Assembly (NCBI GenBank): GCA_035405645.1
Contig: DAONJL010000005.1
Span: forward strand, 1-64,000
Direction: 5' to 3'
Length of the DNA: 64,000 nt
Source of the DNA: DAONJL01 sp035405645 [NCBI: bacterium]
GTDB lineage: Bacteria > JAGOBX01 > DAONJL01
The notes under the pieces: generated by a model
What the model was told of the DNA's origin: nothing
The model's database searches: none
What the model saw: the letters and a program-made list of their open reading frames with translations, nothing else
Made by a program: the position numbers and the translations under genes
Shown: one piece after another, positions 7,616 to 17,162 of the stretch
Layout of the letters: each line of letters begins with the position of its first letter
Numbering within the stretch: position 1 is the stretch's first letter

Positions 7616-10600
7616 TTATTTTTCATTTAATAATTTAGCAAAATCACTATAATCAAGTTCTGCTAATTTTTTATAGTATAAATAACGCTCCCAGGCATCT
7701 TTTTCTGCTTTTTTAAATAAACGATCAGCAATATCAGGGAACATTTTCTTTAATGAATTATAGCGAACTTCATTTAAAAGAAATTCTTGAAATTTACCAT
7801 TTGGTTCTTTTGATTCAAAGATAAATGGATTTTTACCTTGTTTTAATAATTCTGGATTGTATCTATATAAAGGCCAGTAGCCACACTCAACAGCAAGTTT
7901 TTCTTCTTTAATTGAATGTGTCATATTTATACCATGATTAATACACGGTGAATAACAAATAATTAATGATGGACCTTCATATTCTTCTGCTTCTTTTAAG
8001 GCTTTAATATATTGATTCATATTAGCACCAATAGCAACTGAAGCAACATAAACATAACCATAACTCATTGCCATTAGACCTAAATCTTTTTTTCTTTGTT
8101 CTTTACCTGCAAATGCAAATTTTGCTACCTGTCCAGTTTGTGATGCTTTTGATGCCTGTCCACCAGTATTAGAATATACTTCTGTATCAAGAACTAATAA
8201 ATTAACATCATTACCAGTTGCAATCACATGGTCAAGACCACCATAACCAATATCATAAGCCCAGCCGTCGCCACCTATTATCCAGACTGATTTTTTAATT
8301 AAATAATCGCTATTTTCAAGTATTTCTATTAATATCTCTTTTTCTTTACCTGAACATAAATTAATATTTTCAATTAATTTACTTTTTATTTCTTTGCCAT
8401 ATTTTACTGATGGTTCAGCTTTGTTTCCATATTCAAGCCAGTTATTAAATGCTTCTTTTAAATCAGATTTTATAGTACTAAAATTTTTTGCAACATTTAT
8501 TAATTCTGCTAATTTTAATCTTCTTTGTGTAATTGCTAATTGCATGCCAAGCCCATATTCAGCATTATCTTCAAATAAAGAATTTGACCATGCTGGACCA
8601 CAACCTTCTTTATTTGTTGTATAAGGACAAACAGGTGCAGAACCGCCATAAATTGACGAACAACCAGTTGCATTAGCAATAACCATTCTCTCACCAAATA
8701 ATTGAGTTGCTATTTTAATATATGGAGTTTCTCCACAACCGGCACAGGCACCTGAATATTCGAATAATGAATGTTTAAATTGACTACCTTTTAGTGTAAA
8801 TTTATCCATTAGTTCTTTATCAATATGTTTATCTTTAATGAAATTATAAAATTTATTTTCAATTTCAACAATATCATCAAATGGTTTCATTACAAGTGCT
8901 TTTCCTTTTGGTGCTGGACAAACATCAGCACAGCTACCACAGCCAGTGCAATCAAGTGGCGAAATTTGTATTTTATATTTTAAGCCTTCAAAACCTTTGC
9001 CTGTTGCTTTTAAAAATGGCATATCAGCAGGCGCATCTTTTGCTTCGTTTTCTTCAACTAAATAAGGTCTGATGACAGCATGTGGACAAACAAAAGCACA
9101 TTGATTACATTGAATACAATTTTCAGGAACCCATGATGGCATTTTCACTGCGATACCGCGCTTTTCATATTTTGTCGTGCCTGTTGGAAAAGTACCATCA
9201 CAAGTAAATTTTGAGACTGGTATCGTATCACCTTTTTGTGCTGCTATTGGCATAAGAACATCTCGGACAAATTCATTTGGATAATCTATTTTTTCTTCTT
9301 CAATTTTTAATTTTTTCCAGCTTTCAGGTACATTAACTTTAATTAGCGCTTCGCTTCCTTTTTCGACTGCTAATTGATTCATTTTAACTATTTTTTCTCC
9401 TTTTGCTCCATAAGTATCTGCAATCGCTTCTTTCATATATTCTTTTGCTTTTTCATAATCTTTTATTACACCTGATAATTTAAAAAATGCTGATTGTAGA
9501 ATAGCATTTATTCTTAAGCCAAGCCCTATTTCTTCTGCTATTTTATAAGCATCAATAATATAAAAATTCAATTTTTTTTCTGCTATTTCTTTTTTTAATT
9601 TTGCTGGTAATTTTTCTTCTAATTCTTTCACTGACCATGGACAATTTAATAAAAATGTGCCACCTTCTTTTATTCCTTCAAGTAAATCAAATCTCGTAAC
9701 ATACGAAGGATTATGGCATGCAATAAAATCTGCATTTGTAACAAAATAATGTGATTTAATTTCTTTTGGTCCAAAACGCAAATGTGAAATTGTGATACCA
9801 CCAGATTTTTTAGAATCATAAGCAAAATAACCCTGAACATATAAATTTGTATTATCACCTATTATTTTAATTGAATTTTTATTTGCTCCTACCGTGCCAT
9901 CTGAACCAAGACCCCAAAATTTACAACTTATTGTGCCTTCTGGTTCTGTAAATATTTTTTCTTCTGGTAATGATGTATTTGTTATATCATCTATTATTCC
10001 CACTGTAAAATGATTTTTTGGTTCTGTATTTTCTAAATTTTTAAATACAGCATAAGCCATTGATGAAGTAAAATCTTTTGAACTTAATCCATATCTACCT
10101 CCAATTACTTTTATATTCTTTATTCCATTTTCTAATAGCGTTGATAAAACATCTTCATATAATGGTTCACCTAAAGCACCAGGTTCTTTTGTTCTATCGA
10201 GCACTGCAATTTTTTGAACTGATTGTGGTAATACTTTTAAGAAATGTTCTGCTGACCATGGTCTATACAAACGAACTTTAATTAAACCAACTTTTTCACC
10301 TTTCTTTAATAAATAATCAATTGTCTCTTCTATAACATCACAGCCAGAAGCCATGCAAATAATTATTCTCGTTGCATCTTTTGCACCATAATAATCAAAT
10401 AGATTATAACGACGACCTGTTAAATCAAATAATTTATCCATATTTTCCTGAACAATTGCTGGTGTCTTCAAATAATATGGATTACAAGCTTCACGTGCTT
10501 GAAAGAAAATATCAGGATTTTGTGCTGAACCTGTTAATTTTGGCTTCTCAGGTCTTAATGCTCTCTCTTTAAATGCTTTTATTGAATCATAGTCAACTAA

Positions 10601-11182
10601 TTTAGCAATATCATCATACTCTATTAATTCTATTTTTGAAATTTCGTGTGATGTTCTGAAACCATCAAAAAAATGTAGAAAAGGCACACGTGATTTTATT
10701 GCTGATAAATATGCAATTAATCCTAAATCTTGCACTTCTTGAACATTTGCAGAAGCAATCATGCCCCAGCCAGTTTGTCTGCATGCCATTACATCAGAAT
10801 GGTCGCCAAAAATTGATAATGCATGCGTTGCTACTGTTCTTGCTGAAACATGAAATACACCGGGTAATAATTCGCCTGCAATTTTATACATATTTGGAAT
10901 CATTAGTAAAAGTCCTTGTGATGCAGTAAATGTTGAAGTAAGACAACCAGCCTGTAAAGAACCGTGCACCGCCCCTGCTGCACCTGCTTCTGATTGCATT
11001 TCTATCACTCTCACTCGTTGACCAAAAATATTCTTTTTACCACTTGCACTCATTTCATCCATTTCTTCGCCCATTACTGATGATGGTGTAATTGGATATA
11101 TCGCTGCTACCTCTGAAAGTGCATAAGCGACATAAGCAGCCATACAATTACCATCACTACTTTTAAAATGTTTTTTATTCAT
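7616..11182 (-). CDS. nifJ: Pyruvate:ferredoxin (flavodoxin) oxidoreductase
   Basis: 1188 residues, the normal length for the single-chain enzyme. It oxidises pyruvate with CoA to acetyl-CoA and CO2 and reduces ferredoxin or flavodoxin. Seen in order: N-terminal substrate-binding domain (AAYVAYALSEVAAIYPITPS), transketolase-C-like domain, gamma domain (KFWGLGSDGTVGANKN), two 4Fe-4S motifs (CIQCNQCAFVCP and CTGCGSCADVCP), and the C-terminal TPP domain with GACAGCGETPY, GGDGWAYDIGYGGLDHV and TEVYSNTGGQ. The start is either ATG 11182 or TTG 11188 behind the same AAGGGGGT. It is monocistronic and convergent with the HKD operon. It probably drives fermentative acetyl-CoA formation with hydrogen or another ferredoxin sink that is not in this window. 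Confidence 0.97.
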   Translation of the reverse strand: MNKKHFKSSDGNCMAAYVAYALSEVAAIYPITPSSVMGEEMDEMSASGKKNIFGQRVRVIEMQSEAGAAGAVHGSLQAGCLTSTFTASQGLLLMIPNMYKIAGELLPGVFHVSARTVATHALSIFGDHSDVMACRQTGWGMIASANVQEVQDLGLIAYLSAIKSRVPFLHFFDGFRTSHEISKIELIEYDDIAKLVDYDSIKAFKERALRPEKPKLTGSAQNPDIFFQAREACNPYYLKTPAIVQENMDKLFDLTGRRYNLFDYYGAKDATRIIICMASGCDVIEETIDYLLKKGEKVGLIKVRLYRPWSAEHFLKVLPQSVQKIAVLDRTKEPGALGEPLYEDVLSTLLENGIKNIKVIGGRYGLSSKDFTSSMAYAVFKNLENTEPKNHFTVGIIDDITNTSLPEEKIFTEPEGTISCKFWGLGSDGTVGANKNSIKIIGDNTNLYVQGYFAYDSKKSGGITISHLRFGPKEIKSHYFVTNADFIACHNPSYVTRFDLLEGIKEGGTFLLNCPWSVKELEEKLPAKLKKEIAEKKLNFYIIDAYKIAEEIGLGLRINAILQSAFFKLSGVIKDYEKAKEYMKEAIADTYGAKGEKIVKMNQLAVEKGSEALIKVNVPESWKKLKIEEEKIDYPNEFVRDVLMPIAAQKGDTIPVSKFTCDGTFPTGTTKYEKRGIAVKMPSWVPENCIQCNQCAFVCPHAVIRPYLVEENEAKDAPADMPFLKATGKGFEGLKYKIQISPLDCTGCGSCADVCPAPKGKALVMKPFDDIVEIENKFYNFIKDKHIDKELMDKFTLKGSQFKHSLFEYSGACAGCGETPYIKIATQLFGERMVIANATGCSSIYGGSAPVCPYTTNKEGCGPAWSNSLFEDNAEYGLGMQLAITQRRLKLAELINVAKNFSTIKSDLKEAFNNWLEYGNKAEPSVKYGKEIKSKLIENINLCSGKEKEILIEILENSDYLIKKSVWIIGGDGWAYDIGYGGLDHVIATGNDVNLLVLDTEVYSNTGGQASKASQTGQVAKFAFAGKEQRKKDLGLMAMSYGYVYVASVAIGANMNQYIKALKEAEEYEGPSLIICYSPCINHGINMTHSIKEEKLAVECGYWPLYRYNPELLKQGKNPFIFESKEPNGKFQEFLLNEVRYNSLKKMFPDIADRLFKKAEKDAWERYLYYKKLAELDYSDFAKLLNEK

Positions 11183-11225
11183 TTTCAATTTTACCCCCTT
11201 TATAAATTTTTAATTATACCATAAA

Positions 11226-11255
11226 ATTTTAACATTATTTTAAGATTTTTGTCAA
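11226..11255 (-). promoter_or_regulatory. Sigma-70-type promoter of the PFOR gene
   Basis: On the minus strand TTGACA (11255-11250) and TAAAAT (11231-11226) are 18 bases apart. A second good -10 (TATAAT, 11218-11213) lacks a -35 at the right distance. The promoter is 44 bases from the start codon. Confidence 0.6.
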
Positions 11256-11294
11256 ATAATTTTTAAACAAAGTTTTAATTTAAGTTTTCCTTAA

Positions 11295-11777
11295 TCAAAA
11301 TTTTTTAATCCAATTTTCTGTTTGAGTTTTGTATTTTGGAAACCTGATAACAATGAAAATAGTGATTAAAATCAAAGGCACAAAATAATAAAGCCACTGC
11401 TGTGTATGAATTATAGGGATAGAAATTTTTTTATAACTAAAAGGTGCTAAAATAGGATATATATCGCCTTGATAAGTGAATTGAAAAATATCAAGAAATA
11501 AATGACTAATACTTCCAGAATATAAAAATAAAAAACCTTTAAAATAATTTTGCTTTAAAAAAAATAAAGAAAAAAAAGAGCAGACAAAAATTAAAGTGAA
11601 AATACTATGTGATGACATAAAATAATCATTTAATTTCATCGATAAAAAATAAACTGGCTTATGTAATAAATCAGGTAAAATTGAACCAAATAAAATAAAT
11701 GTTGAGTAAGGTCGCTCAATTTTAAATATTTTGTTAATTATAAAACCAAATAAAATATGACTTGCGCCATCTGCCAT
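11295..11777 (-). CDS. YdjM-like / DUF457 membrane-bound metal-dependent hydrolase family protein
   Basis: 160 residues with about four membrane segments. Near the N-terminus it has GASHILFGF, then GSILPDLLHKP, MSSHSIFT and SGSISHLFLDIFQ; these spaced His/Asp residues in membrane helices are the family hallmark and are thought to bind metal. Substrate is unknown; some relatives are called LexA-regulated inner-membrane hydrolases. It is the last gene of a four-gene minus-strand run, starting two bases after the stop of the gene before it. Confidence 0.7.
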   Translation of the reverse strand: MADGASHILFGFIINKIFKIERPYSTFILFGSILPDLLHKPVYFLSMKLNDYFMSSHSIFTLIFVCSFFSLFFLKQNYFKGFLFLYSGSISHLFLDIFQFTYQGDIYPILAPFSYKKISIPIIHTQQWLYYFVPLILITIFIVIRFPKYKTQTENWIKKF

Positions 11778-11779
11778 TG

Positions 11780-12220
11780 TTAATCCTTTCGCCAGAATTT
11801 GTTTAATATATTTAATTTATAATCTTTATAAATTTCCCAAAAACAGAAAAATGCTGCAAAAATTGAAACTATCCATTTCCAGATATAATAATTATGTATC
11901 TTATACCATATCACTTCAAAGTTACCTTTTTCTGTCCACCTGCATTTTACTGTTATATGTTTAATTTGCTCTATTTCTGCTGGAAAAATAAATATTGCTG
12001 CTCCACCTTTTCTATCGACTAAAATTATTTCATTATTTTTAATTCTTTCTTTTTCGCGTAATGAATCAAAATAATATACTTTATTTATTACTGGTTTTTT
12101 ATTCAGTATATCAAATAAAGAATTTTTGTATTTTTCAGGAAAAGTTTTACCAGTTAAAAAATAAAATAGTGTTATGATAAAAAATAAAAACAATAAAATA
12201 AAAAATTTTTTATAATTCAT
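11780..12220 (-). CDS. Hypothetical membrane protein
   Basis: 146 residues. One membrane segment lies near the N-terminus (FFILLFLFFIITLFYFL) and one near the C-terminus (WKWIVSIFAAFFCFWEI), with about 80 residues between them, probably outside the cytoplasm. I do not recognise a domain. It begins one base after the stop of the DUF486 gene, so the two are translated from one mRNA. Confidence 0.6.
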   Translation of the reverse strand: MNYKKFFILLFLFFIITLFYFLTGKTFPEKYKNSLFDILNKKPVINKVYYFDSLREKERIKNNEIILVDRKGGAAIFIFPAEIEQIKHITVKCRWTEKGNFEVIWYKIHNYYIWKWIVSIFAAFFCFWEIYKDYKLNILNKFWRKD

Positions 12221-12221
12221 T

Positions 12222-12572
12222 TTAAACTAATTTACTTCTAAAAATAAAATAAACAGCACCAAGTAAGCATATTCCAGCATATAAATAATCTAATGTTAAT
12301 TTTTCTTTCATATAAAAAATTACATACGGCACAAAAACTGAAAGTGTAATTACTTCCTGTAATATTTTTAATTGACCAATACTCATAACATTATAACCAA
12401 TTCTATTTGCAGGCACCTGTATTAAATACTCAAAAAAAGCAATGCCCCAACTCACGACCACAGCTATTAGCCAGTGTTTTTCTCGTAAATTTTTCAAATG
12501 ACTATACCATGCAAATGTCATAAAAACATTACTACAAATAAGTAAAAATGTTGTTAGTAAATACCGATTCAT
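12222..12572 (-). CDS. DMT-superfamily DUF486 membrane protein
   Basis: 116 residues with four membrane segments. Sequence such as SNVFMTFAWYSHLK, SWGIAFFEYLIQVPANRIGY and SIGQLKILQEVITL is characteristic of the DUF486 family, a small branch of the drug/metabolite transporter superfamily. Transported compound is unknown. The start has a full AGGAGGT four bases upstream. It follows the methyltransferase gene by a single base. Confidence 0.85.
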   Translation of the reverse strand: MNRYLLTTFLLICSNVFMTFAWYSHLKNLREKHWLIAVVVSWGIAFFEYLIQVPANRIGYNVMSIGQLKILQEVITLSVFVPYVIFYMKEKLTLDYLYAGICLLGAVYFIFRSKLV

Positions 12573-12573
12573 T

Positions 12574-13362
12574 TTAACCTCCTGTTATTTTTTCTGCATA
12601 TATTTCTAATCTCATCATTTTTATATCCAATCCAATATTTTCTTTTAAAAATTTATTGGTGATTTCTGAAATAAAAAAATTTTGTAATTTTTCTGGAATT
12701 CTTTCGATATATGGCATCCATGTTGTTTTTAACCAACCAATAAATTCATTTTCGTTATTAAAACTCATTAATTTTGGCACTAACTCAATTCGATTTATTT
12801 TAAAATTATTTTTTAATAATATTGTTTGCCAGTAATTATCAGATGGAAAAAACCAGGGAAATTTAAAGTTAGTAAAATATGATTTCCATTTTTTTATTTT
12901 GATTATTTTATTTATTATTTTTATTACCTGTTCAGCATTACCCCGCCCGCCAAAGGATAATAATATTTTTCCATTATTTTTTAATGCGTCTTTTATTTTC
13001 TTTAAAAGTAGTGAATGATTTTTTATCCAATGAATACAGGCATTTGAAAAAATTAAATCAAATTTATTTTTATATCTCATCCTTAATACATTTAATTTTT
13101 TGAATTTAAGATTTTTTTGATTACTATATTTTTTTTGAGCAAATTCAACCATTTCCTTTGATAAATCAATTCCTATTATTTCTCCATTAAATAATTTTTG
13201 TGAAATTAGATAAGTTATTTTTCCATCGCCACAGCCAATATCAAGCACAGTTTCATTTCCCTTAAAATTATAAGTATTTAAGATAGCATTAGCCCAATTA
13301 TATTGTGCTGCTGAATTATTTTGATATAATTCTGGATTCCATTTATAAAAATTTTTTTTCAT
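12574..13362 (-). CDS. Class I SAM-dependent methyltransferase (trans-aconitate methyltransferase-like)
   Basis: 262 residues. The SAM-binding motif VLDIGCGDGKIT lies at about residues 41-52, followed by IIGIDLSKEMVEFA (motif II) and FDLIFSNACIHWI (motif IV/V). The N-terminus KWNPELYQNNSAAQYNWA and the overall length match the trans-aconitate 2-methyltransferase / malonyl-ACP O-methyltransferase group; the W..E.Y....S.QY..A opening is shared by both. Substrate is therefore open. It is first in a four-gene minus-strand run and divergent from the efflux operon. Confidence 0.8.
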   Translation of the reverse strand: MKKNFYKWNPELYQNNSAAQYNWANAILNTYNFKGNETVLDIGCGDGKITYLISQKLFNGEIIGIDLSKEMVEFAQKKYSNQKNLKFKKLNVLRMRYKNKFDLIFSNACIHWIKNHSLLLKKIKDALKNNGKILLSFGGRGNAEQVIKIINKIIKIKKWKSYFTNFKFPWFFPSDNYWQTILLKNNFKINRIELVPKLMSFNNENEFIGWLKTTWMPYIERIPEKLQNFFISEITNKFLKENIGLDIKMMRLEIYAEKITGG

Positions 13363-13482
13363 ATTTTAAAATTTAATATTGATAAAACTTTTTATTGTTC
13401 TCGTCAATAATTTTTTTTATTGAATAAAATTATTTGAATATTGTTTAATATACTATGAAATAAAAATGAAAGGAATAATAGT

Positions 13483-14805
13483 ATGTTTAAAAAGAAATAT
13501 TTAATTATTGGAAGTATAATTATTTTAATCATTGTAGTAACTATAATAATTTATAGAAACAGTAATAATAAAAATAAATTTGAATTAGTAAAATATGAAA
13601 AAATAGAGCGTGGTAAAATCACAGTAATAGTCAATGCAACAGGTGTAATAGAAGCAAATTATACAATAGATGTAAAATCAAAAGCAAGTGGTGAAATAAT
13701 AAATTTGCCTTATGAAATTGGCGATTATGTTGAAAAAGGAAAATTATTATTAGAGTTAGACCCATCAGATGAAATCAGAAATTTAAGTAAAGCAGAAATA
13801 GAAGTGCAGAATGCAAAAACGAAAGTTGAAAATGCTAAAAGCCAATTAACAATAGAGACATTAAATTATAAGAATACCTTACAAAATATAAATTCTTCAT
13901 TAGAATCAGCAAAAATAAATTTGGAAAATGCAGAAAAAAAATATAAACGACAGAAAGAATTGTATGATAATAATTTATCATCATTAGAACAATTTGAAAA
14001 TGCAAAAGCAGAATATATTTCAGCCAAAACAAGATATGACCAATTAATTGCAGATAGTGAAAATTTAAAAGTATATTTAGAAAAAATAAATATAAGAAAA
14101 TTAGAAATAACAGAAGCAGAGGCACAATTAAGAAAAGCAGAAATAGCATTAGAAGAAGCAAAAGAACGTAAGAAAGAGACAAAGATATATGCGCCAATTA
14201 GTGGAGTTATTGTAAAAAAAGAAGTTTCAGCAGGTCAAATTATTTCATCAGGCATTTCAAATGTTGGTGGTGGAACTTTGTTATTTACTATTGCTGATTT
14301 ATCAAAAATTTATGTTATTACTTCAATTGATGAAAGTGATATTGGTAAAATCAAAGTTGGACAATTAGCGTTTATTTCTGTTGATGCTTTTTCTGATAAA
14401 AAATTTAAAGGTGTTGTCGAAAGAATATCACCACAGGGCGAAGAGAAAAGCAGTGTAACAATTTTTAAAATAAAAATAAATGTCACTGATGAAAAAAAGA
14501 ATTTGTTAAAATTAGGAATGAGTGCAAGTATAGATATTTTGATTGATGAAAAAGATGATGTATTATATGTTCCAATTTCAGCAATAAAAGAATTTCGAAG
14601 AAAAACATTTATAATAGTAAAACGGGGAAATAAAAATGAACGAATACCAGTAAAAAAAGGAATAACTGATGGCACTTATATTGAAATCGAATCAAAAGAA
14701 ATAGAAGAAGGAGAAGAAGTAATGGTAAGCAATATCGAATTTGGAAATAAAAAAAATTTTAGTGGAAGTTCACAAAGAAGGAATCGTCCAATGAGGTTTT
14801 TTTAA
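13483..14805 (+). CDS. MacA/HlyD-type periplasmic membrane fusion protein
   Basis: 440 residues with an N-terminal membrane anchor ([19 protein letters not shown]). Domain order is typical: a first lipoyl half ([30 protein letters not shown]), a long antiparallel coiled coil (about residues 105-225), the second lipoyl half ([18 protein letters not shown]), a beta-barrel domain and a membrane-proximal domain ([13 protein letters not shown]...). It would bridge the ABC permease to an outer-membrane channel. The start has AAAGGA eight bases upstream. It is followed after two bases by the ATPase gene and then by the permease gene, the usual MacAB order. Confidence 0.9.
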   Translation: MFKKKYLIIGSIIILIIVVTIIIYRNSNNKNKFELVKYEKIERGKITVIVNATGVIEANYTIDVKSKASGEIINLPYEIGDYVEKGKLLLELDPSDEIRNLSKAEIEVQNAKTKVENAKSQLTIETLNYKNTLQNINSSLESAKINLENAEKKYKRQKELYDNNLSSLEQFENAKAEYISAKTRYDQLIADSENLKVYLEKINIRKLEITEAEAQLRKAEIALEEAKERKKETKIYAPISGVIVKKEVSAGQIISSGISNVGGGTLLFTIADLSKIYVITSIDESDIGKIKVGQLAFISVDAFSDKKFKGVVERISPQGEEKSSVTIFKIKINVTDEKKNLLKLGMSASIDILIDEKDDVLYVPISAIKEFRRKTFIIVKRGNKNERIPVKKGITDGTYIEIESKEIEEGEEVMVSNIEFGNKKNFSGSSQRRNRPMRFF

Positions 14806-14807
14806 GT

Positions 14808-15482
14808 ATGTTAGTTAAATTAGAGAATGTAACAAAAATTTATGTAATGGGAAAAGGTATAGAAGTTTCAGCATTAAAAAATATAAATTTAAATATAGAA
14901 CGAAATGAATATATTGCAATAATGGGTGCATCAGGTAGTGGTAAATCAACATTAATGAATATTATTGGATGTCTTGATACTGTTACCTCTGGTAAGTATT
15001 ATTTGGATGGAAATGAAGTTGAAAAATTAGATGACAATGAATTAGCAGTAATAAGAAATAAAAAAATTGGTTTTGTTTTTCAAACATTTAATTTATTATC
15101 ATTTATGACAGCACTTGAAAATGTGCAATTACCTTTATTATATGGTAAAGAAAAAAATTCAAAAGAGAAAGCAAAAATAGCACTTGAAAAAGTTGGTTTA
15201 AAAGATAGAATGAATCATAAACCAACAGAATTATCAGGTGGTCAACGCCAGCGGGTCGCTATTGCACGCGCAATTGTATCAGAACCATCAATAATATTAG
15301 CAGATGAACCAACAGGTAATTTAGATAGTAAAGTCAGTGAAGAAATAATGAATATTTTTTCTGAGTTACGAAAACAAGGAACAACAATAATTTTAGTTAC
15401 ACACGAAAAAGATATTGCTGAATATGCTGATAGAATTATTATTTTAAAAGATGGACAAATAATAAATGATTATAATAAATAG
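14808..15482 (+). CDS. MacB/LolD-type ABC transporter ATPase
   Basis: 224 residues, the usual size for stand-alone MacB-like ATPases. Walker [10 protein letters not shown] (about residue 42), Q-loop FVFQTFNLL, signature [14 protein letters not shown], Walker [10 protein letters not shown] with the following NLDS D-loop, and the switch His in LVTHEKD are all intact. It energises substrate movement across the periplasm (macrolides, peptides or lipoproteins) with the permease encoded 11 bases downstream. ATPase and permease are separate polypeptides here, unlike E. coli MacB. Confidence 0.95.
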   Translation: MLVKLENVTKIYVMGKGIEVSALKNINLNIERNEYIAIMGASGSGKSTLMNIIGCLDTVTSGKYYLDGNEVEKLDDNELAVIRNKKIGFVFQTFNLLSFMTALENVQLPLLYGKEKNSKEKAKIALEKVGLKDRMNHKPTELSGGQRQRVAIARAIVSEPSIILADEPTGNLDSKVSEEIMNIFSELRKQGTTIILVTHEKDIAEYADRIIILKDGQIINDYNK

Positions 15483-15493
15483 GTGAAAAAAAT

Positions 15494-16702
15494 ATGTTAT
15501 TCTGGGAATTATTTTTGGCTGCTTTAAATAGTATTTTATTAAATAAAGTTCGCTCGTTTCTTACGATGTTAGGAATTATTATTGGTGTTGGTTCTGTAAT
15601 TTCAATGATTTCAATTGGTCAGGGTGCTAAAAAACAAATATATGAAAATATTCAGAAAATGGGCACAAAATTACTATATATTCATCCTGCATTTGGTAGT
15701 CGTAATGCTGTTAGAAATGTTCAACGCGAAAATTTAAAATTAGATGATGTTGAGGCAATAAGAAGAAATATTGTTGGTGTTGAATATGTTGCACCAGAAG
15801 TAATGCAAAATGCACAGGTAAAATATTTTAATAAAAATACTAATACTTCAATTGTTGGTATTACGCCAGAATATTTAACAGTAACAAATTTGAAAATAAA
15901 AGATGGAAGATTTATTGATGATAAAGATGTAAAACAATTTAAAAGAGTTTGTGTATTAGGGAAAAGTGTGCAAGATGAATTATTTGGTGAATTAAGCCCG
16001 ATAGGAAATATAATAAAAATAAAAGGAGTTAGTTTTGAAATAATTGGCGTGCTTGAAGAAAAAGGTCAAACTGGTTTTAGAAATCCTGATGATAGAATTT
16101 TAATACCCATTACTACCTTTCAAAAAAGGTTATTTGGCATTGAAGCATTATCTGGAATAAATATAAGGGTTCTTGATGAAAATATGATGAAATTAGTTGA
16201 AACAGAAATTGAAAATTTATTAAGGTTAAGACATAGAATAAAAAATGGCGAAGAAAGTGATTTTAGAATTAGAAATCAAACAGAATTATTAGAGCAAATG
16301 AATGAAATTTCAAAAACATTAACATATTTATTAGGTGGTATTGCAGCAGTTTCTTTAATTGTTGGTGGAATTGGTATTATGAATATTATGCTTGTATCAG
16401 TAATAGAACGGACACGAGAAATAGGAATAAGAAAAGCAATAGGCGCTAAAAAACGAGATATTCTTTTACAATTTTTACTTGAAGCAATTGTAGTAAGTGT
16501 ATCAGGTGGTTTTATAGGAATTATTGTAGGCATATTAGTTTCGAAAATGATACCAATGCTTGGTGGCTTCCCAACATCAGTTACAATTGAAGCAATTATT
16601 TTTTCTTTTTTATTTTCTTTAGCAGTTGGTTTATTTTTCGGTATTTATCCAGCAAATAAAGCAAGTTCATTAAATCCTGTTGAAGCTTTGAGATATGAAT
16701 AA
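15494..16702 (+). CDS. MacB-like ABC transporter permease (FtsX family)
   Basis: 402 residues. The first membrane segment is preceded by ALNSILLNKVRSFLTMLGIIIGVGSVI, the hallmark start of MacB_PCD permeases. A large periplasmic domain follows (about residues 45-270), then three membrane segments in the FtsX domain with VERTREIGIRKAIGAKKRDI and the C-terminal GIYPANKASSLNPVEALRYE. The MFP-ATPase-permease trio is complete. An outer-membrane TolC-like partner is not in the window. A bidirectional terminator follows 21 bases after the stop. Confidence 0.95.
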   Translation: MLFWELFLAALNSILLNKVRSFLTMLGIIIGVGSVISMISIGQGAKKQIYENIQKMGTKLLYIHPAFGSRNAVRNVQRENLKLDDVEAIRRNIVGVEYVAPEVMQNAQVKYFNKNTNTSIVGITPEYLTVTNLKIKDGRFIDDKDVKQFKRVCVLGKSVQDELFGELSPIGNIIKIKGVSFEIIGVLEEKGQTGFRNPDDRILIPITTFQKRLFGIEALSGINIRVLDENMMKLVETEIENLLRLRHRIKNGEESDFRIRNQTELLEQMNEISKTLTYLLGGIAAVSLIVGGIGIMNIMLVSVIERTREIGIRKAIGAKKRDILLQFLLEAIVVSVSGGFIGIIVGILVSKMIPMLGGFPTSVTIEAIIFSFLFSLAVGLFFGIYPANKASSLNPVEALRYE

Positions 16703-16722
16703 TTATTGATTTAAGATAAAAT

Positions 16723-16756
16723 AAAAAAACCCATCTTTTAAATGATGGGTTTTTTT
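16723..16756. terminator. Bidirectional Rho-independent terminator
   Basis: A 13-base inverted repeat (16723-16735 with 16744-16756; core ACCCATC / GATGGGT) with an eight-base loop. The arms begin with seven A and end with seven T, so a U-run follows the hairpin on either strand. It lies between the 3' ends of the efflux operon and the convergent small gene at 16787. Confidence 0.9.
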
Positions 16757-16786
16757 ACGATAAAATATTTTATATTATTTTTTTGA

Positions 16787-17080
16787 TTATAATATGCTTA
16801 TCAAATTTTCTGGTTTTATATTTGCCTGTGCTTTATATATTGCATCTATATCTAATAACATTTGATATTTAATATTATATAAAAGTTCTGCCGCTTCTTT
16901 TAATGATTTTGGTGGAATTGCTGCTGCAAGTTGATTTTCTTTTGTTATATCAACAATATCTTCTTCTAATAGATTTGTTTTTTCTTTGACCTCTTCTTTT
17001 TCTTTTTTTACTTCTTCATTTCTTAATACTTCCGTCCATAGTTTTGCCATCTGTTCTACTTTTACTTTTGTAATTTCCAT
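16787..17080 (-). CDS. Small protein with flagellin-like C-terminal tail, possible motility protein
   Basis: 97 residues from the ATG at 17080, which sits eight bases after AGGAGG; an ATG at 17086 is too close to it. The N-terminal half is a charged helix rich in Lys and Glu. The C-terminus (DIDAIYKAQANIKPENLISIL) resembles the QAN..P..VL.LL ending of flagellins. Upstream (17126-17153) is a sequence close to the sigma-28 (FliA) promoter consensus. Both hints suggest a late flagellar or motility-related gene, but there is no other flagellar gene nearby and I do not recognise the family. It is followed by a bidirectional terminator, so it is probably its own transcript. Confidence 0.5.
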   Translation of the reverse strand: MEITKVKVEQMAKLWTEVLRNEEVKKEKEEVKEKTNLLEEDIVDITKENQLAAAIPPKSLKEAAELLYNIKYQMLLDIDAIYKAQANIKPENLISIL

Positions 17081-17125
17081 TTTCATTTCCTCCTGAATTA
17101 TTTTAATTTGTTCTTCCTGATTATA

Positions 17126-17153
17126 TTATCGGCTTGTTTTTAGATTTGCTTTA
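17126..17153 (-). promoter_or_regulatory. Sigma-28 (FliA)-like promoter
   Basis: On the minus strand the sequence TAAAG at 17153-17149 is followed, 16 bases after TAAA, by GCCGATAA at 17133-17126. The FliA consensus is TAAAGTTT-N11-GCCGATAA (15 bases between TAAA and GCCGATAA). The -10 octamer matches in all eight positions and is GC-bearing in a strongly AT-rich gap, so chance occurrence is unlikely; the spacer is one base long. Confidence 0.5.
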
Positions 17154-17162
17154 GAAAAAAAA

